Source: JAUIAI01 sp045106815 (GTDB taxonomy: Bacteria > Pseudomonadota > Gammaproteobacteria > Burkholderiales > Burkholderiaceae_E). From it: a stretch of DNA of 64,000 nucleotides. Position 1 is the stretch's first letter; every line of letters starts with the position of its first letter. The stretch spans positions 7,644 through 71,643 of the forward strand of contig JBGCFG010000082.1 of assembly GCA_045106815.1 (NCBI GenBank), read 5' to 3'. Under the pieces are notes generated by a model. That model was not told where the DNA came from. It searched no databases and saw only the letters and a program-made list of their open reading frames with translations. Shown piece by piece: positions 36,150 through 45,783 of this stretch. The translations under genes were made by a program, and so were the position numbers.

Positions 36150-39100
36150 TTAAGCCATTGAGACAGTTGCCAAGAGCTCGTTGGTGCCGGCAACGGGCCG
36201 CCCAAACAAAAAACCTTGAAACGCATCACAGCCATTGCGTTCGAGAAAATCGTACTGCGCGCCCGTTTCAACACCTTCGGCAAACACCATGAGGTCCAGA
36301 CTTCGCCCCATACCAATAATGGCCTTCACAATCGCGGCATCGTCCGGATCATTGGCAATATCACGCACAAAGCTCTTGTCAATCTTGAGTTGGTCTACCG
36401 GTAACCGCTTGAGGTAGGACAGTGAGGAATAACCAGTGCCGAAATCATCAATCGAAAAACCCACCCCCATATTCTTGAGAGCGCGCATCCGTTTGATTGC
36501 ATCATCCATATTGTCGATAAGCACGCTCTCCGTGAGCTCAAGATTTAGCAACGTGGGGTCGGCCCGCGTCTCAGCGAGAATAATTCTGATCTGATCAACA
36601 AAATCATTTTGCCGAAACTGTCGCGGGCTGATATTGACCGACAGTTTTAAATGGCGCGTTGAATCAAACCGCGCCCATGACGCTAACTGCTGGCACGCGG
36701 TTTCAAGCACCCAGCGACCAATCGGCAAAATCAGACCGGTTTCTTCAGCATGACCGATGAAGTTGCCGGGCAGAATCACGCCACGCTCAGGATGGCGCCA
36801 CCTAAGCAAAGCTTCGGCACCCATCAAGCGTCCACCGCGCGACAACTGCGGCTGGTAAAACAGCAACAACTCACCGCGGCCAATCGCATGGCGCAGCATG
36901 TAGTCTAGTTCCGCGCGCGCATCAATTTGTCCCTGCAGCACCGGATTGTAGAAACGGATTGAATTTCGGCCGACCTCTTTCGACTGATATAAGGCCATGT
37001 CGGCTTGCTTCAAAAGTGTATCCACTGAGGTTTCATCGCCAAAGAACAGGCAAATGCCGATGCTCACGCCAAAGTCATGCTCAGCGCCAATGAAGTCGTA
37101 CGGCTTGCTCAATTCGGTTCTGATCTTGTCGGCAACGCTCTCTGCCTGAGCGGCAGCCTGTCGGCTATCTTGACTCAGGTCATCCACAATAACCAGGAAC
37201 TCGTCGCCGCCAAATCGGGCAATCGTGTCAACACCTCGAGAACAACGTCGCAGTCGTCTGGCGACAGCAACCAGTAGTTTGTCACCGACATCGTGTCCGT
37301 AGTTATCGTTCAAACGCTTGAAGTGGTCCAGATCAAGGAACAGTAATGCCCCGTAGGATTCATGACGCTTGCTTGCCGCCAAGCGATGACCCAATCTGTC
37401 GAGAAGCAGTCTTCGGTTGGGCAGATTCGTCAGGGGGTCGAAGAAAGCGAGTTTGCGAATGCGTTCTTCGCTTTCCTTGCGATCACTGATGTCGGCATAA
37501 GCACCCACGAAGTGTGTGACCCGACCGGTATCGTCCGACACTGACGTGATGCGATGCCAGCACGGGAATTCAGATCCTGATTTTCGCACACACGATACTT
37601 CACCACTCCAGTGCTGATCGGCGCGCAATGCGACGCGCATCTCTTGCTGCCAGCTTTCATCGTGGGAATTGGCGTACAGAAAATCGAGATCACTCCCGAC
37701 AATCTCCTCGGGCTCAAACCCAAACAGCTTGCTGAAAGCCCTGTTGGCCCGCAGGATGTGACCACGAGAATCCATGACGATCATGGCATCCTGCGACTCA
37801 AAAGTAGTCGCAGCAATGCGTTGCTGTTCCGCCGCCAGCCTCATGGCAGAGTCATCACGCATGAGCTCGAGCCGGCAAATACTGCCGTCAACATCCCGGT
37901 AAGGGACAGCTACGACGTCATAAGACCGACCATCGAGCGACTCAACCCGCCCGCGTACGGTTCGCCCTTCCAGGGCAACCCGCCGCAGCTCGTCCGGATC
38001 ATCAGTCTCAATAACCTCGCTACCGCTTGCTGGCGGCGCGTCTGCACTGACTCCCGCTGCACGACGATTGGTGTAGCGGACCTCGCCGTTGTTATCAACC
38101 ACTCGCAGATTAAGGCCACTATCGGTGATCGCTTCGATCAGCGTGCGCTGCCGCAACTCACTGGCTTTGAGTTTGTCCTCGACCTTCTTGCGCTCATCAA
38201 TGTCAACCAGGGAAATCAGTGCGACCCCGTTGTCATTGGCAGATACCGGGAAGCGAAAGGTCACGACACAGTGAACATCAGAGCCATCAGCACGCTTCAG
38301 TGCAATCTCGGACCGAAACACTGATTCGCCCATCGCATAAGCACATATGGCGCAATCGAGTACGGTCTCAAACGCTCCCCGATGGTCAGGCGAACTCAGG
38401 CTTTCCAAAACATGTTGTTTGGCACTAAAGCCAAACATCTCGACCGCCCATTCGTTGCAGTCATTCAATCGAACTGCAGCGCGTAATTTCTCGGCGGCTT
38501 TGGGAAACTCTGTGAAGTGCCCTGCGTAGTCAGTCACGCCTTGCGAACGAAGCCGATCGACCAGGCCTGGCACGGCTCGCCAGTCCGCCACCAGCAACGA
38601 AACCGGCGCAGAGTCATAAAGCGCTTCGATACGCTCTCGGCTGAACGTTACCGCCTGCTCCGACACTTTGAGTGAATGAACATCGGTGAAGGATCCGATC
38701 CACCCCGCGCTCTCGTCATGCTGTTCACCATGACGCTGGGCTTTGACGCGAAACCAGCGGCTGCCCTCATCGCCAATAGTCAGGCGACAGTCAGTTTCAA
38801 ACGGCGTACCGGTCCGCAAGGATTGCGCCCAACCCACCAGAAAAGAGGCACGATCATCGGGATAGATAAAACTGACCAGCCGGGCAGTATCGACCTGAGC
38901 CTGAACCGAGCCCAACTGCTGCCACTGAGCACTCAGAAAATCCACCTCACCGCTGGCGTCTGCTGTGAAAATGAGTTGGGGCAGACTGCGGGCCAAGTCC
39001 TTCCAATGGTGCTCTTCGTCAGTTAAGCGTTGCAGCCGGCCGGCGAGACCACTAATCAACACCCAGGTAAGCACGAAGCCGCGCAAAGCGCCGTTCTCGT

Positions 39101-39446
39101 CAAGATCGGGGCTCACTCGCCGAAGGAAGCACCGGCCGTTGGGCAGGGTTAGCTGGCGCTCATGCGCTTGCCGTGTTCGGCCGGCTTGCTCCAGATCGGT
39201 AAAGATCGGGTCACTGGCTGGGCCGTCAAAGATCGTGCGAAAGTCCAGGCCGGTTTCCGCTTCGCTGATATCGAGAAACTCGCGCGTGCCCAGCGTGAAA
39301 TATCCAATGCGCCAGTTCGTATCAAGATACAGCCCGGAAATACCAGCACCCTGCATCCCTCGCAAAAGGTCTGCGCTTCCGATGCGCGTGGCAATGCCGG
39401 CCTGGCCATAGGGTAAAGAATCGCGCCCGTTGCTTGCCACAGTCAT
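36150..39446 (-). CDS. Multi-PAS diguanylate cyclase/phosphodiesterase
   Basis: A 1098-residue signalling protein with no clear membrane helix. The N-terminal two thirds contain about five PAS-like units; PAC-type endings such as HFVGAYADISDRKESEERI and ALISLVDIDERKKVEDKL are visible. The GGDEF motif at 746-750 (ARFGGDEFLVI) has an RxxD inhibitory site exactly five residues upstream (RGVD), so synthesis of c-di-GMP is probably feedback-inhibited. EAL at 878-880, with DDFGTGYSSLSYLKRLPVDQ and MVFAEGVET, looks catalytically intact. The PAS signals are unknown. It is followed after 12 bases by the MipA/OmpV-like gene. Confidence 0.94.
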   Translation of the reverse strand: MTVASNGRDSLPYGQAGIATRIGSADLLRGMQGAGISGLYLDTNWRIGYFTLGTREFLDISEAETGLDFRTIFDGPASDPIFTDLEQAGRTRQAHERQLTLPNGRCFLRRVSPDLDENGALRGFVLTWVLISGLAGRLQRLTDEEHHWKDLARSLPQLIFTADASGEVDFLSAQWQQLGSVQAQVDTARLVSFIYPDDRASFLVGWAQSLRTGTPFETDCRLTIGDEGSRWFRVKAQRHGEQHDESAGWIGSFTDVHSLKVSEQAVTFSRERIEALYDSAPVSLLVADWRAVPGLVDRLRSQGVTDYAGHFTEFPKAAEKLRAAVRLNDCNEWAVEMFGFSAKQHVLESLSSPDHRGAFETVLDCAICAYAMGESVFRSEIALKRADGSDVHCVVTFRFPVSANDNGVALISLVDIDERKKVEDKLKASELRQRTLIEAITDSGLNLRVVDNNGEVRYTNRRAAGVSADAPPASGSEVIETDDPDELRRVALEGRTVRGRVESLDGRSYDVVAVPYRDVDGSICRLELMRDDSAMRLAAEQQRIAATTFESQDAMIVMDSRGHILRANRAFSKLFGFEPEEIVGSDLDFLYANSHDESWQQEMRVALRADQHWSGEVSCVRKSGSEFPCWHRITSVSDDTGRVTHFVGAYADISDRKESEERIRKLAFFDPLTNLPNRRLLLDRLGHRLAASKRHESYGALLFLDLDHFKRLNDNYGHDVGDKLLVAVARRLRRCSRGVDTIARFGGDEFLVIVDDLSQDSRQAAAQAESVADKIRTELSKPYDFIGAEHDFGVSIGICLFFGDETSVDTLLKQADMALYQSKEVGRNSIRFYNPVLQGQIDARAELDYMLRHAIGRGELLLFYQPQLSRGGRLMGAEALLRWRHPERGVILPGNFIGHAEETGLILPIGRWVLETACQQLASWARFDSTRHLKLSVNISPRQFRQNDFVDQIRIILAETRADPTLLNLELTESVLIDNMDDAIKRMRALKNMGVGFSIDDFGTGYSSLSYLKRLPVDQLKIDKSFVRDIANDPDDAAIVKAIIGMGRSLDLMVFAEGVETGAQYDFLERNGCDAFQGFLFGRPVAGTNELLATVSMA

Positions 39447-39612
39447 CTAGAGGAGGTCCCCGAATACGGCGTCGGTGAATTTGCCAACCGACTTTGGACA
39501 CTGATTATTACCGACTGCCACGAGACCGTGAATATTCCGAGCAAACGGCACCCAATACCGTTGTGAATAACCCGCATTCCCCCCTGGCTAGACATTTCAC
39601 ATTATGACTTTT

Positions 39613-40707
39613 CTAGCGCCCAGGCAGGCTAGCATTGACGCCAGCAACAAACCAATCCATGCGGCTAATGAGTTCATCTGACGGGGGCTTTCCGGCCACA
39701 ATTCGCTCTTTGCCTGTGTTATCGGTTACCGGACCAGCGAAGGGATGGCGGGTGCCGTTACGAATCAGCTCGGCTGCTTCTTCAATAAGCGCCGCGACAG
39801 CTGGCTCAAGCTGATTGGATAAGCCGTCAATACGCACGAATCCATCTTGCATGCCACCCCAGACTGATTGCGACTGCCATTGCCCGGCAAGCTTCGCCTT
39901 GACCCTGTCTGTGTAGTACTGCCCCCAGTGATGCGTCACCGATACAAGATGATGCTTAGGAGCAGCCGCGCGCATATCCGAGTGATATCCAACCACCCAT
40001 TTGCCGGCCGCCTCTGCTGCACGCGGCACGGCAGATGAGTCTGTGTGATGAGTCAACACGTCCGCGCCGAGATCGATCAACGCAGTGGCCGCTGAGGTCT
40101 CGCGTCCCGGGTCATACCAGCTATTGGTCCAGAGCACGCTCAGTTCGGCAGAGGGGTTGGTTTGCCGAGCCCCGAGCATAAACGCGTTGATTCCCTGAAT
40201 GACTTCGGGAATGGGCAAGGCCGCAACATAGCCCAGCCGATTGGTCTTGCTGATGGCGCCCGCCGCCATGCCGGCCAAAAACCGCCCCTCATAAAAGCGT
40301 GCGTTGTAATTCGCCATGTTGCCGGCCAGCTTGTAACCACTGGCATGCTCAAAGGTCACGTCTGGAAAATCGCGCGCCACCCTGAGCGTTGGTTCCATGA
40401 AACCAAACGAGGTGGCGAAAATCAGCTGGTAACCCTGCGACGCCAGATCTCGAATGACACGCTCGGCTTCTGGCCCTTCGGCAACTTTATCTACAAACCG
40501 AGTCTGAACTCGTTCTCCAAGTTCAGCCACCATTTGTTTGCGACCCTGGTCATGTTGATACGTCCAGCCTGCATCTGAAACCGGGCTGACGTAAACGAAT
40601 CCTACTTTGAGAGGCTCTGCGGCAAACGCGACGCAGGCGATCAATCCACCCAACACCAAAACGGCCAGGCGGCGAAACCGATGCACAGCAAATACGAGGT
40701 TTTTCAC
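39613..40707 (-). CDS. BMP-family ABC transporter substrate-binding protein
   Basis: A 364-residue exported binding protein of the BMP/PnrA/Med type, which commonly binds purine nucleosides. Starts at GTG 40707 with GAGGAAA upstream. The signal region AVLVLGGLIAC contains a lipobox-like LIAC, so it may be a lipoprotein, although AFA-A is a possible ordinary cleavage site. The mature start AEPLKVGFVYVSPVSDAGWTYQHDQG and FATSFGFMEPTLRVARDFPDV are family landmarks. It is last in the transporter operon, 73 bases after the second permease gene. Confidence 0.92.
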   Translation of the reverse strand: MKNLVFAVHRFRRLAVLVLGGLIACVAFAAEPLKVGFVYVSPVSDAGWTYQHDQGRKQMVAELGERVQTRFVDKVAEGPEAERVIRDLASQGYQLIFATSFGFMEPTLRVARDFPDVTFEHASGYKLAGNMANYNARFYEGRFLAGMAAGAISKTNRLGYVAALPIPEVIQGINAFMLGARQTNPSAELSVLWTNSWYDPGRETSAATALIDLGADVLTHHTDSSAVPRAAEAAGKWVVGYHSDMRAAAPKHHLVSVTHHWGQYYTDRVKAKLAGQWQSQSVWGGMQDGFVRIDGLSNQLEPAVAALIEEAAELIRNGTRHPFAGPVTDNTGKERIVAGKPPSDELISRMDWFVAGVNASLPGR

Positions 40708-40780
40708 GATGGTTTTTCCTCAAACACGGCCACGCAAAAACCGGCGCAGCATTCGGTTGACGGCAGTTGCCATCGAATTT

Positions 40781-41701
40781 TTATGGCTGAAATGGACGAC
40801 CCAAACTGGCAGGCATGTTCAACCGAATGAAACTGACATTGGTTGAGATGAGTACCAACACAACAATCGTAGCCAGATACGGCAGCATGGAGAGTAATTG
40901 TGAAGCAATCGCCACGCCCTGCCCCTGCAAGTAAAACTGAATCATGGTGACGCTGCCAAACAGGTAAGCCCCGAGGACTATGCGAGCCGGCCGCCAGGTC
41001 GCAAAGGTGGTTAAGGCCAGCGCAATCCAACCGCGCCCGGCAACCATTCCCTCCACCCAAAGCGGTGTGTAAACCAGCGACAGGAAAGCACCGGCCAACC
41101 CACAGCACGCCCCACCAAATAAGACCGCACCGAATCTGATGCGCTTCACTGGGTAGCCCAGTGCGTGAGCCGATTCCGGGGATTCACCCACAGCCCGAAC
41201 GACCAAGCCAACGCGAGTCCTGAGCAACACATAAGCAATCACTGCGGTAAGCGCCCAGGCAAAGTAGACCATGGGGTGCTGGCTAAACAGGGCTTGTCCA
41301 AACCATGGCAGATCAGACAGGAATGGCAACTTTGGCGGGGCGTCAAAGCTGGCTGCCTGGCCTACATAAGGTAGCCCGACAAAAGCAGAGAGTCCGCCAC
41401 CAAACAGGGTGAGCGCCAGACCGGTTGCATATTGGTTGGTCGCCAAACCAACCGCGAGTGCGCCGAAAATAGCAGCAAAAAAAGCACCTGCGAAAGCCCC
41501 CGCGACAAACCCAATGAAAACACTGTTTGATTCGAAGCCAGCAGCAAAGCCAGCAACGGCCGCCATCAGCATCATGCCTTCTGCACCGAGATTCAGCACG
41601 CCGGCTCGTTCATTTACCAGCAAACCAAGCCCTGCGAGCAACAAGGGCGTGCCTGCAGCGAGCGTGGCGGCAATTAGCGCGGCGATGGCGTCAGGTGTCA
41701 T
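40781..41701 (-). CDS. ABC transporter permease, nucleoside-like (second permease)
   Basis: A 306-residue integral membrane protein with about eight to nine helices, of the BPD_transp_2 family. LGAEGMMLMAAVAGFAAG and VRAVGESPESAHALGYPV (the coupling segment towards the ATPase) are typical of the smaller permease of BMP-type importers. Overlaps the first permease gene by four bases. Inner membrane; works as a heterodimer with the upstream permease. Confidence 0.92.
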   Translation of the reverse strand: MTPDAIAALIAATLAAGTPLLLAGLGLLVNERAGVLNLGAEGMMLMAAVAGFAAGFESNSVFIGFVAGAFAGAFFAAIFGALAVGLATNQYATGLALTLFGGGLSAFVGLPYVGQAASFDAPPKLPFLSDLPWFGQALFSQHPMVYFAWALTAVIAYVLLRTRVGLVVRAVGESPESAHALGYPVKRIRFGAVLFGGACCGLAGAFLSLVYTPLWVEGMVAGRGWIALALTTFATWRPARIVLGAYLFGSVTMIQFYLQGQGVAIASQLLSMLPYLATIVVLVLISTNVSFIRLNMPASLGRPFQP

Positions 41702-42801
41702 CCGCCCGCTCCGGAGGCCGTTGCTGCTGGTAGCCGACCGCTGCGACGAACACGAAAACTCATCACCGAATCTGCAACCAACAAACTGAGCAACAGAACA
41801 CCTTGCAACACACCACTGATCGCGTTGGGCAGACCAAGACGCGATTGGGCCAGTTCACCCCCAATGTAGACAACTGACATGATGAATGCGGCCCAAATAC
41901 AGCCAATCGGCGACAGGCGTGCAAGCCACGCCACGATGATGGCTGCAAAACCGTATCCGGGCGAGATGCTGGGAGTAAGCTGCTCGATAGGGCCGGCCAC
42001 TTCGATGGCGCCCGCAAGGCCCGATAAAGCACCGCAGGCCAGAAGCGACACCCAAAGTGCCTGCCGCGATGAGAACCCGGCATAACTTGCCGCGCGCGGC
42101 GCCGCCCCGGCGACCAGCAATCGGTAACCAGCGTAACTGCGGGCTAGAAATATGGCGACACCAATCGCCGCAAGCACGGCCAGGATGAAACCCAGATTGA
42201 GTCGCGTTGGCGGCAGGATGCGAGGAATCAGCGCGGCAAATTCAAAGTTGGCGCTGTAGGGAAAGTTGTAGCCATTCGGGTCTTTGAGCGGACCGTGAAC
42301 GAGGTACATGAGCAAAAGCTGCGCGACATAAGTCAGCATCAGGCTTACCAGAATTTCGTTCGCGTTGAAGCGATCACGGAGCAGCGCAATGATGGCCCCC
42401 CACAGCGCGCCGCCAACAGCACCGCCGAGCATCACCAGCACGAAATAACCCGGCAGTGAGTCAGGCTTGGCCAGCAACGCAACAGCGCCGCCACAAATAG
42501 CGCCCACCACCAACTGCCCCTCGGCACCAATATTCCACACGTTTGCGCGATAGCACATCACAAGGCCAACAGCGGCTAACAACAGTGGAGTCATCTTCAG
42601 ACCGATTTCGCCCCAGCCACGCAGGTCTTGCATGGGCGCAACAAAAAACACTCTCAAACCTTCGAGGGGGTCTTTGCCCATCCAGACAAACAAGAAGCAC
42701 GCAAACAACGCGGTCACGAATAATGCAAGTGCAGGCGAGATAATCGTCATGACCGCACTGCCATGCGGCCGCTTCTCAATGACCCAATTGCCGAGCTTCA
42801 T
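41698..42801 (-). CDS. ABC transporter permease, nucleoside-like (first permease)
   Basis: A 367-residue integral membrane protein, the larger permease of the BMP-type importer. NVWNIGAEGQLVVGAICGG is the family landmark, and LLVAGAAPRAASYAGFSS is the coupling segment. Overlaps the ATPase gene (42798-42801) and the second permease gene (41698-41701) by four bases each, so subunits are translationally coupled. Confidence 0.93.
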   Translation of the reverse strand: MKLGNWVIEKRPHGSAVMTIISPALALFVTALFACFLFVWMGKDPLEGLRVFFVAPMQDLRGWGEIGLKMTPLLLAAVGLVMCYRANVWNIGAEGQLVVGAICGGAVALLAKPDSLPGYFVLVMLGGAVGGALWGAIIALLRDRFNANEILVSLMLTYVAQLLLMYLVHGPLKDPNGYNFPYSANFEFAALIPRILPPTRLNLGFILAVLAAIGVAIFLARSYAGYRLLVAGAAPRAASYAGFSSRQALWVSLLACGALSGLAGAIEVAGPIEQLTPSISPGYGFAAIIVAWLARLSPIGCIWAAFIMSVVYIGGELAQSRLGLPNAISGVLQGVLLLSLLVADSVMSFRVRRSGRLPAATASGAGG

Positions 42802-44414
42802 GAAGCAGTCGCTCCTGATTCGGCAAGCCCGAGGCCGCCCATCAGACGCCCGAGCAAACTGACATCCGCCTGTTCAATCGGGATGCGCTCGGACAATTTA
42901 CCCTGAGCGATCACTTGCAACACATCACAGACTTCAAATAACTCATCGAGGTCTTCAGAAACGACCAGAACCGCCGCGCCACTAGAACGCAAATCGAGCA
43001 GCGCCTGGCGAATCATCGCGGCCGCGCCGACATCAACCCCCCAGGTCGGTTGAGCTACCAGCATCACCAATGGTTTTTTGATGATCTCGCGCCCAACAAT
43101 GAATTTTTGCAAGTTTCCACCAGACAAACTTTGCGCCGCCACTTTAGGGCCTGGCGCCTTCACACCGAAGGTCTTAATCAATTCCTGCGCGAGCGACCGA
43201 AGACGCGAGCCGCTCACAAAGCCTGCCTGCACCAGGCCGCCACCGCGATGGGTCAGCAAAGTGTTTCGCGATAAATCCATCGGTGGCACCGCCCCACGTC
43301 CATTGCGCTCTTCGGGTACAAACGCCATGCCAAGACGCTGGCGCGCCGCAACGCCTGCGCGCCGCACATCGTGCCCCATCAATTCAAGCCTCAATGGCGC
43401 CGGGCGTTCCGAATCTTTATCGTCGGCAAGCAGTCGCTCACCGCAAAGAAGATCCATGAGTTCGTTCTGTCCGTTGCCTGAAACGCCAGCAATGCCCAGA
43501 ATTTCACCGGCATTGAGTTGGAAGTGATCTATCGACACGGGCGAACCGAACGGATCGAGCGGTTTGGCATGGAGGTTCTCAACACGCAGTCTTGGCTCGC
43601 CGGCCTCGGTGAGTGGCTGCCGCCCAAGGCGGGGGGCGGGCTGGCCGAGCATCAGTCGCGACAAAGAAGCGGCCGATTCTTCGGCTGGTATGCAGCGAGC
43701 AACGGCTTTGCCGCCGCGCAAGACGGTCGCAACGGAACACAAAGCCTGAACTTCATGCAGCTTATGGCTAATGTAGAGAATCGATGTGCCTTCACGCGCT
43801 AACTGGCGCAAGGTTGCAAACAGCGCCTCGCTTGCCTGCGGCGTGAGCACCGAGGTGGGCTCATCCAGAATCAACAGGCGCGGTTCGAACAACAGGCAGC
43901 GAATAATTTCAACACGCTGGCGCTCGCCAACGGACAGGTCATGAACATAGCGATTTGGGTCGATCGGTAGTCCGTAGCGCTCACCAAATTGCTCGATCCG
44001 CTCAGTCAGGGCCGCATCACTCGCCTGTCCGCGTAGCATCAAGGCCGCATTGTCAGCTACCGTTAGCGACTCGAACAGCGAAAAGTGCTGAAACACCATG
44101 CCGATGCCCAGCGAACGTGCATCGCCAGGTGAGGACAGGCTGACGGGCTGCCCCTCCCAAATGATCTCACCGGCATCCGGCTTAACCAGACCGTAGGCGA
44201 TTTTCATCAGGGTACTCTTGCCAGCGCCGTTCTCGCCGATCAAACCGTGGATCTGACCCGGTGCGACCTCCAGATTGACGCGATCATTCGCCACAACGCC
44301 GGGATAGGCCTTGGTGATCTCGACAAGCTTCAGACGGGCGTGATCAGCCTCCCCGTCAGGCGCAGCGAGCTCGGAGGGTGCCGCTACGGCGCTGTTGTCA
44401 GGGGCTGGGGCCAT
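42798..44414 (-). CDS. ABC transporter ATP-binding protein, duplicated-domain type
   Basis: A 538-residue protein with two nucleotide-binding domains, as in sugar and nucleoside (RbsA/NupO-like) importers. Domain 1 has Walker A GENGAGKSTLMK, signature LSVGERQRVEI and Walker B LLILDEPT. Domain 2 has a degenerate Walker A (GVSGNGQNELM) and signature LSGGNLQKFIVGREI, with VAQPTWGVDVGA. ATG 44414 is preferred to TTG 44417. First gene of the leftward importer operon and divergent from the tautomerase-fusion gene across 47 bases. Confidence 0.94.
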   Translation of the reverse strand: MAPAPDNSAVAAPSELAAPDGEADHARLKLVEITKAYPGVVANDRVNLEVAPGQIHGLIGENGAGKSTLMKIAYGLVKPDAGEIIWEGQPVSLSSPGDARSLGIGMVFQHFSLFESLTVADNAALMLRGQASDAALTERIEQFGERYGLPIDPNRYVHDLSVGERQRVEIIRCLLFEPRLLILDEPTSVLTPQASEALFATLRQLAREGTSILYISHKLHEVQALCSVATVLRGGKAVARCIPAEESAASLSRLMLGQPAPRLGRQPLTEAGEPRLRVENLHAKPLDPFGSPVSIDHFQLNAGEILGIAGVSGNGQNELMDLLCGERLLADDKDSERPAPLRLELMGHDVRRAGVAARQRLGMAFVPEERNGRGAVPPMDLSRNTLLTHRGGGLVQAGFVSGSRLRSLAQELIKTFGVKAPGPKVAAQSLSGGNLQKFIVGREIIKKPLVMLVAQPTWGVDVGAAAMIRQALLDLRSSGAAVLVVSEDLDELFEVCDVLQVIAQGKLSERIPIEQADVSLLGRLMGGLGLAESGATAS

Positions 44415-44461
44415 CAACTAATCTAGCAAGCAATCGAACAGGGATTCTAAGGGGTAACGCT

Positions 44462-45073
44462 ATGCCAGTCGTTCAGGTCAATCTTATCGCCGGCTATGAC
44501 GAAAAAACACGCATCAGTTTGGCAGATCGACTGACCAGAGCAGTCCGCGCCACGATTGCCGCACCCACTGAGAGCATTACCGTTTTTCTCCACGAGGTCG
44601 CCCCAGCAAGCTACATGCGCGGCCAGCGCAGTGCTGCGGCGGCTGCGAGCGACGAGAACAAGCCCAAGCAGGCTGACGCTGCGATCAAGCCCGGCGCGCC
44701 GGTACCGGATGCACAGGCCTGTGTGAGAGCGTTCCTGGATGCCATGGGCGCGCGCGACCTGGCGGCCGCCAGACAGTGGCTCGCACCGGACTTCACGATG
44801 GAGTTCCCCGGACCAGTCCGCTTCCAACAGTTAGAAGAGCTCTTTGAGTGGTCGCGACCCCGATACAGCGAGATCATCAAGACCTACGAGCGCTTCGAAT
44901 CAGCGTGGCAAATGGACACCACGACAGTCTGGTGTCACGGGACCCTAAACGGGAAATGGCCGGATGGCCGGCCATTTCAAGGGATTCGCTTTGTCGACCG
45001 ATTTACGGTCAGGCATGGCCAGTTAATTGACCAGACCGTTTGGAATGATCTGGCGGAGCATCGCCCCGCCTAA
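44462..45073 (+). CDS. 4-oxalocrotonate tautomerase-like / SnoaL-like fusion protein
   Basis: A 203-residue two-domain protein. ATG 44462 makes Pro the second residue (MPVVQVNLIAGYDEKTR), so Met removal would expose the N-terminal catalytic Pro of the 4-OT superfamily (about 1-60). An Ala/Lys-rich linker of about 25 residues leads to a SnoaL/NTF2-like domain (about 85-200: VRAFLDAMGARDLAAARQWL, MEFPGP, FVDRFTVRHGQLIDQTVWND). AAGGGG lies upstream. Fusion of these two small-molecule domains is unusual. It is divergent from the nucleoside-type importer; substrate unknown. Confidence 0.75.
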   Translation: MPVVQVNLIAGYDEKTRISLADRLTRAVRATIAAPTESITVFLHEVAPASYMRGQRSAAAAASDENKPKQADAAIKPGAPVPDAQACVRAFLDAMGARDLAAARQWLAPDFTMEFPGPVRFQQLEELFEWSRPRYSEIIKTYERFESAWQMDTTTVWCHGTLNGKWPDGRPFQGIRFVDRFTVRHGQLIDQTVWNDLAEHRPA

Positions 45074-45082
45074 TTACAGGAA

Positions 45083-45601
45083 CTAAAGAATAATCTCTTC
45101 AAAACCGGCATTGATCGCCGGACGACGGAACTTAGCCAATTCGATCACATCGGCCATCTGCTCGTGCTTTGGCTGGCGATCATCCACCACACGGGTTGCG
45201 GGACGGTGCATGAGGACTGTGTTGGCAATCCGACCGTTTTCCACCTGTAGCGTGACGTCTGGATACCTGACCTTTTCCGGCACTGACAAATCGGGCAGGC
45301 CGCGATCTCGCCGATAGGCCCGGACCGGTCCGTTGTACCAGGCCGCAAACACTTTGGTGCCGGCAAACGGGAACAGGTCCTGCATGTTCAAGGGCGTTTC
45401 ACAAGACCAGCGCGCCTGCATGGTGCTAAGAAACAACCAGCCGTCCTCTATCAACCAGCGAGCCGTGTAAGCGCGCTCGGTGCGATTGCATGGGCCAAGC
45501 TCAGGGCGGCTGCCAATCAGTTCGAAGTATTGCTCGAGCGGTTGGTCCACAAGCTCAAATGTGCGTTCCCTATGCAGCAGCGTGTCGCCGTTAAATCCCA
45601 T
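45083..45601 (-). CDS. Hypothetical protein
   Basis: A 172-residue protein from ATG 45601; GTG 45652 would add 17 residues, and neither start has a good ribosome site. No signal peptide or membrane helix. Features include ERAYTARWLIEDGWLFLSTMQARW and KVFAAWYNGPVRAYRRDRG, a beta-rich character with many Trp/Tyr/Arg. It ends nine bases from the convergent tautomerase fusion gene. I do not recognise a family. Confidence 0.5.
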   Translation of the reverse strand: MGFNGDTLLHRERTFELVDQPLEQYFELIGSRPELGPCNRTERAYTARWLIEDGWLFLSTMQARWSCETPLNMQDLFPFAGTKVFAAWYNGPVRAYRRDRGLPDLSVPEKVRYPDVTLQVENGRIANTVLMHRPATRVVDDRQPKHEQMADVIELAKFRRPAINAGFEEIIL

Positions 45602-45783
45602 ATTAATCAAGGTCGCGTCCCTATCGGTATCATTGGAAGGTGATGACTGCACCCACTTTCAGCCCGTCCCATCTGATTCCCAAAGCGTGTCGGACAGAAC
45701 CCCCACCTCAATCGACGGGCGGTGCGCCGGTGTGGCAGATTCTGATAAACGGCAGCCGATGGCCTGGCTTGGGCTTTTAGTCG

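Noticed and set aside
37611..38324. Rightward 237-codon frame opposite the PAS-GGDEF-EAL gene
   Set aside because: Antisense shadow of a clear PAS region; no recognisable protein features.
39449..39457. Near-consensus Shine-Dalgarno AGAGGAGGT on the plus strand
   Set aside because: The only nearby start (GTG, about 20 bases on) opens an eight-codon frame. No gene follows, so it is likely chance.
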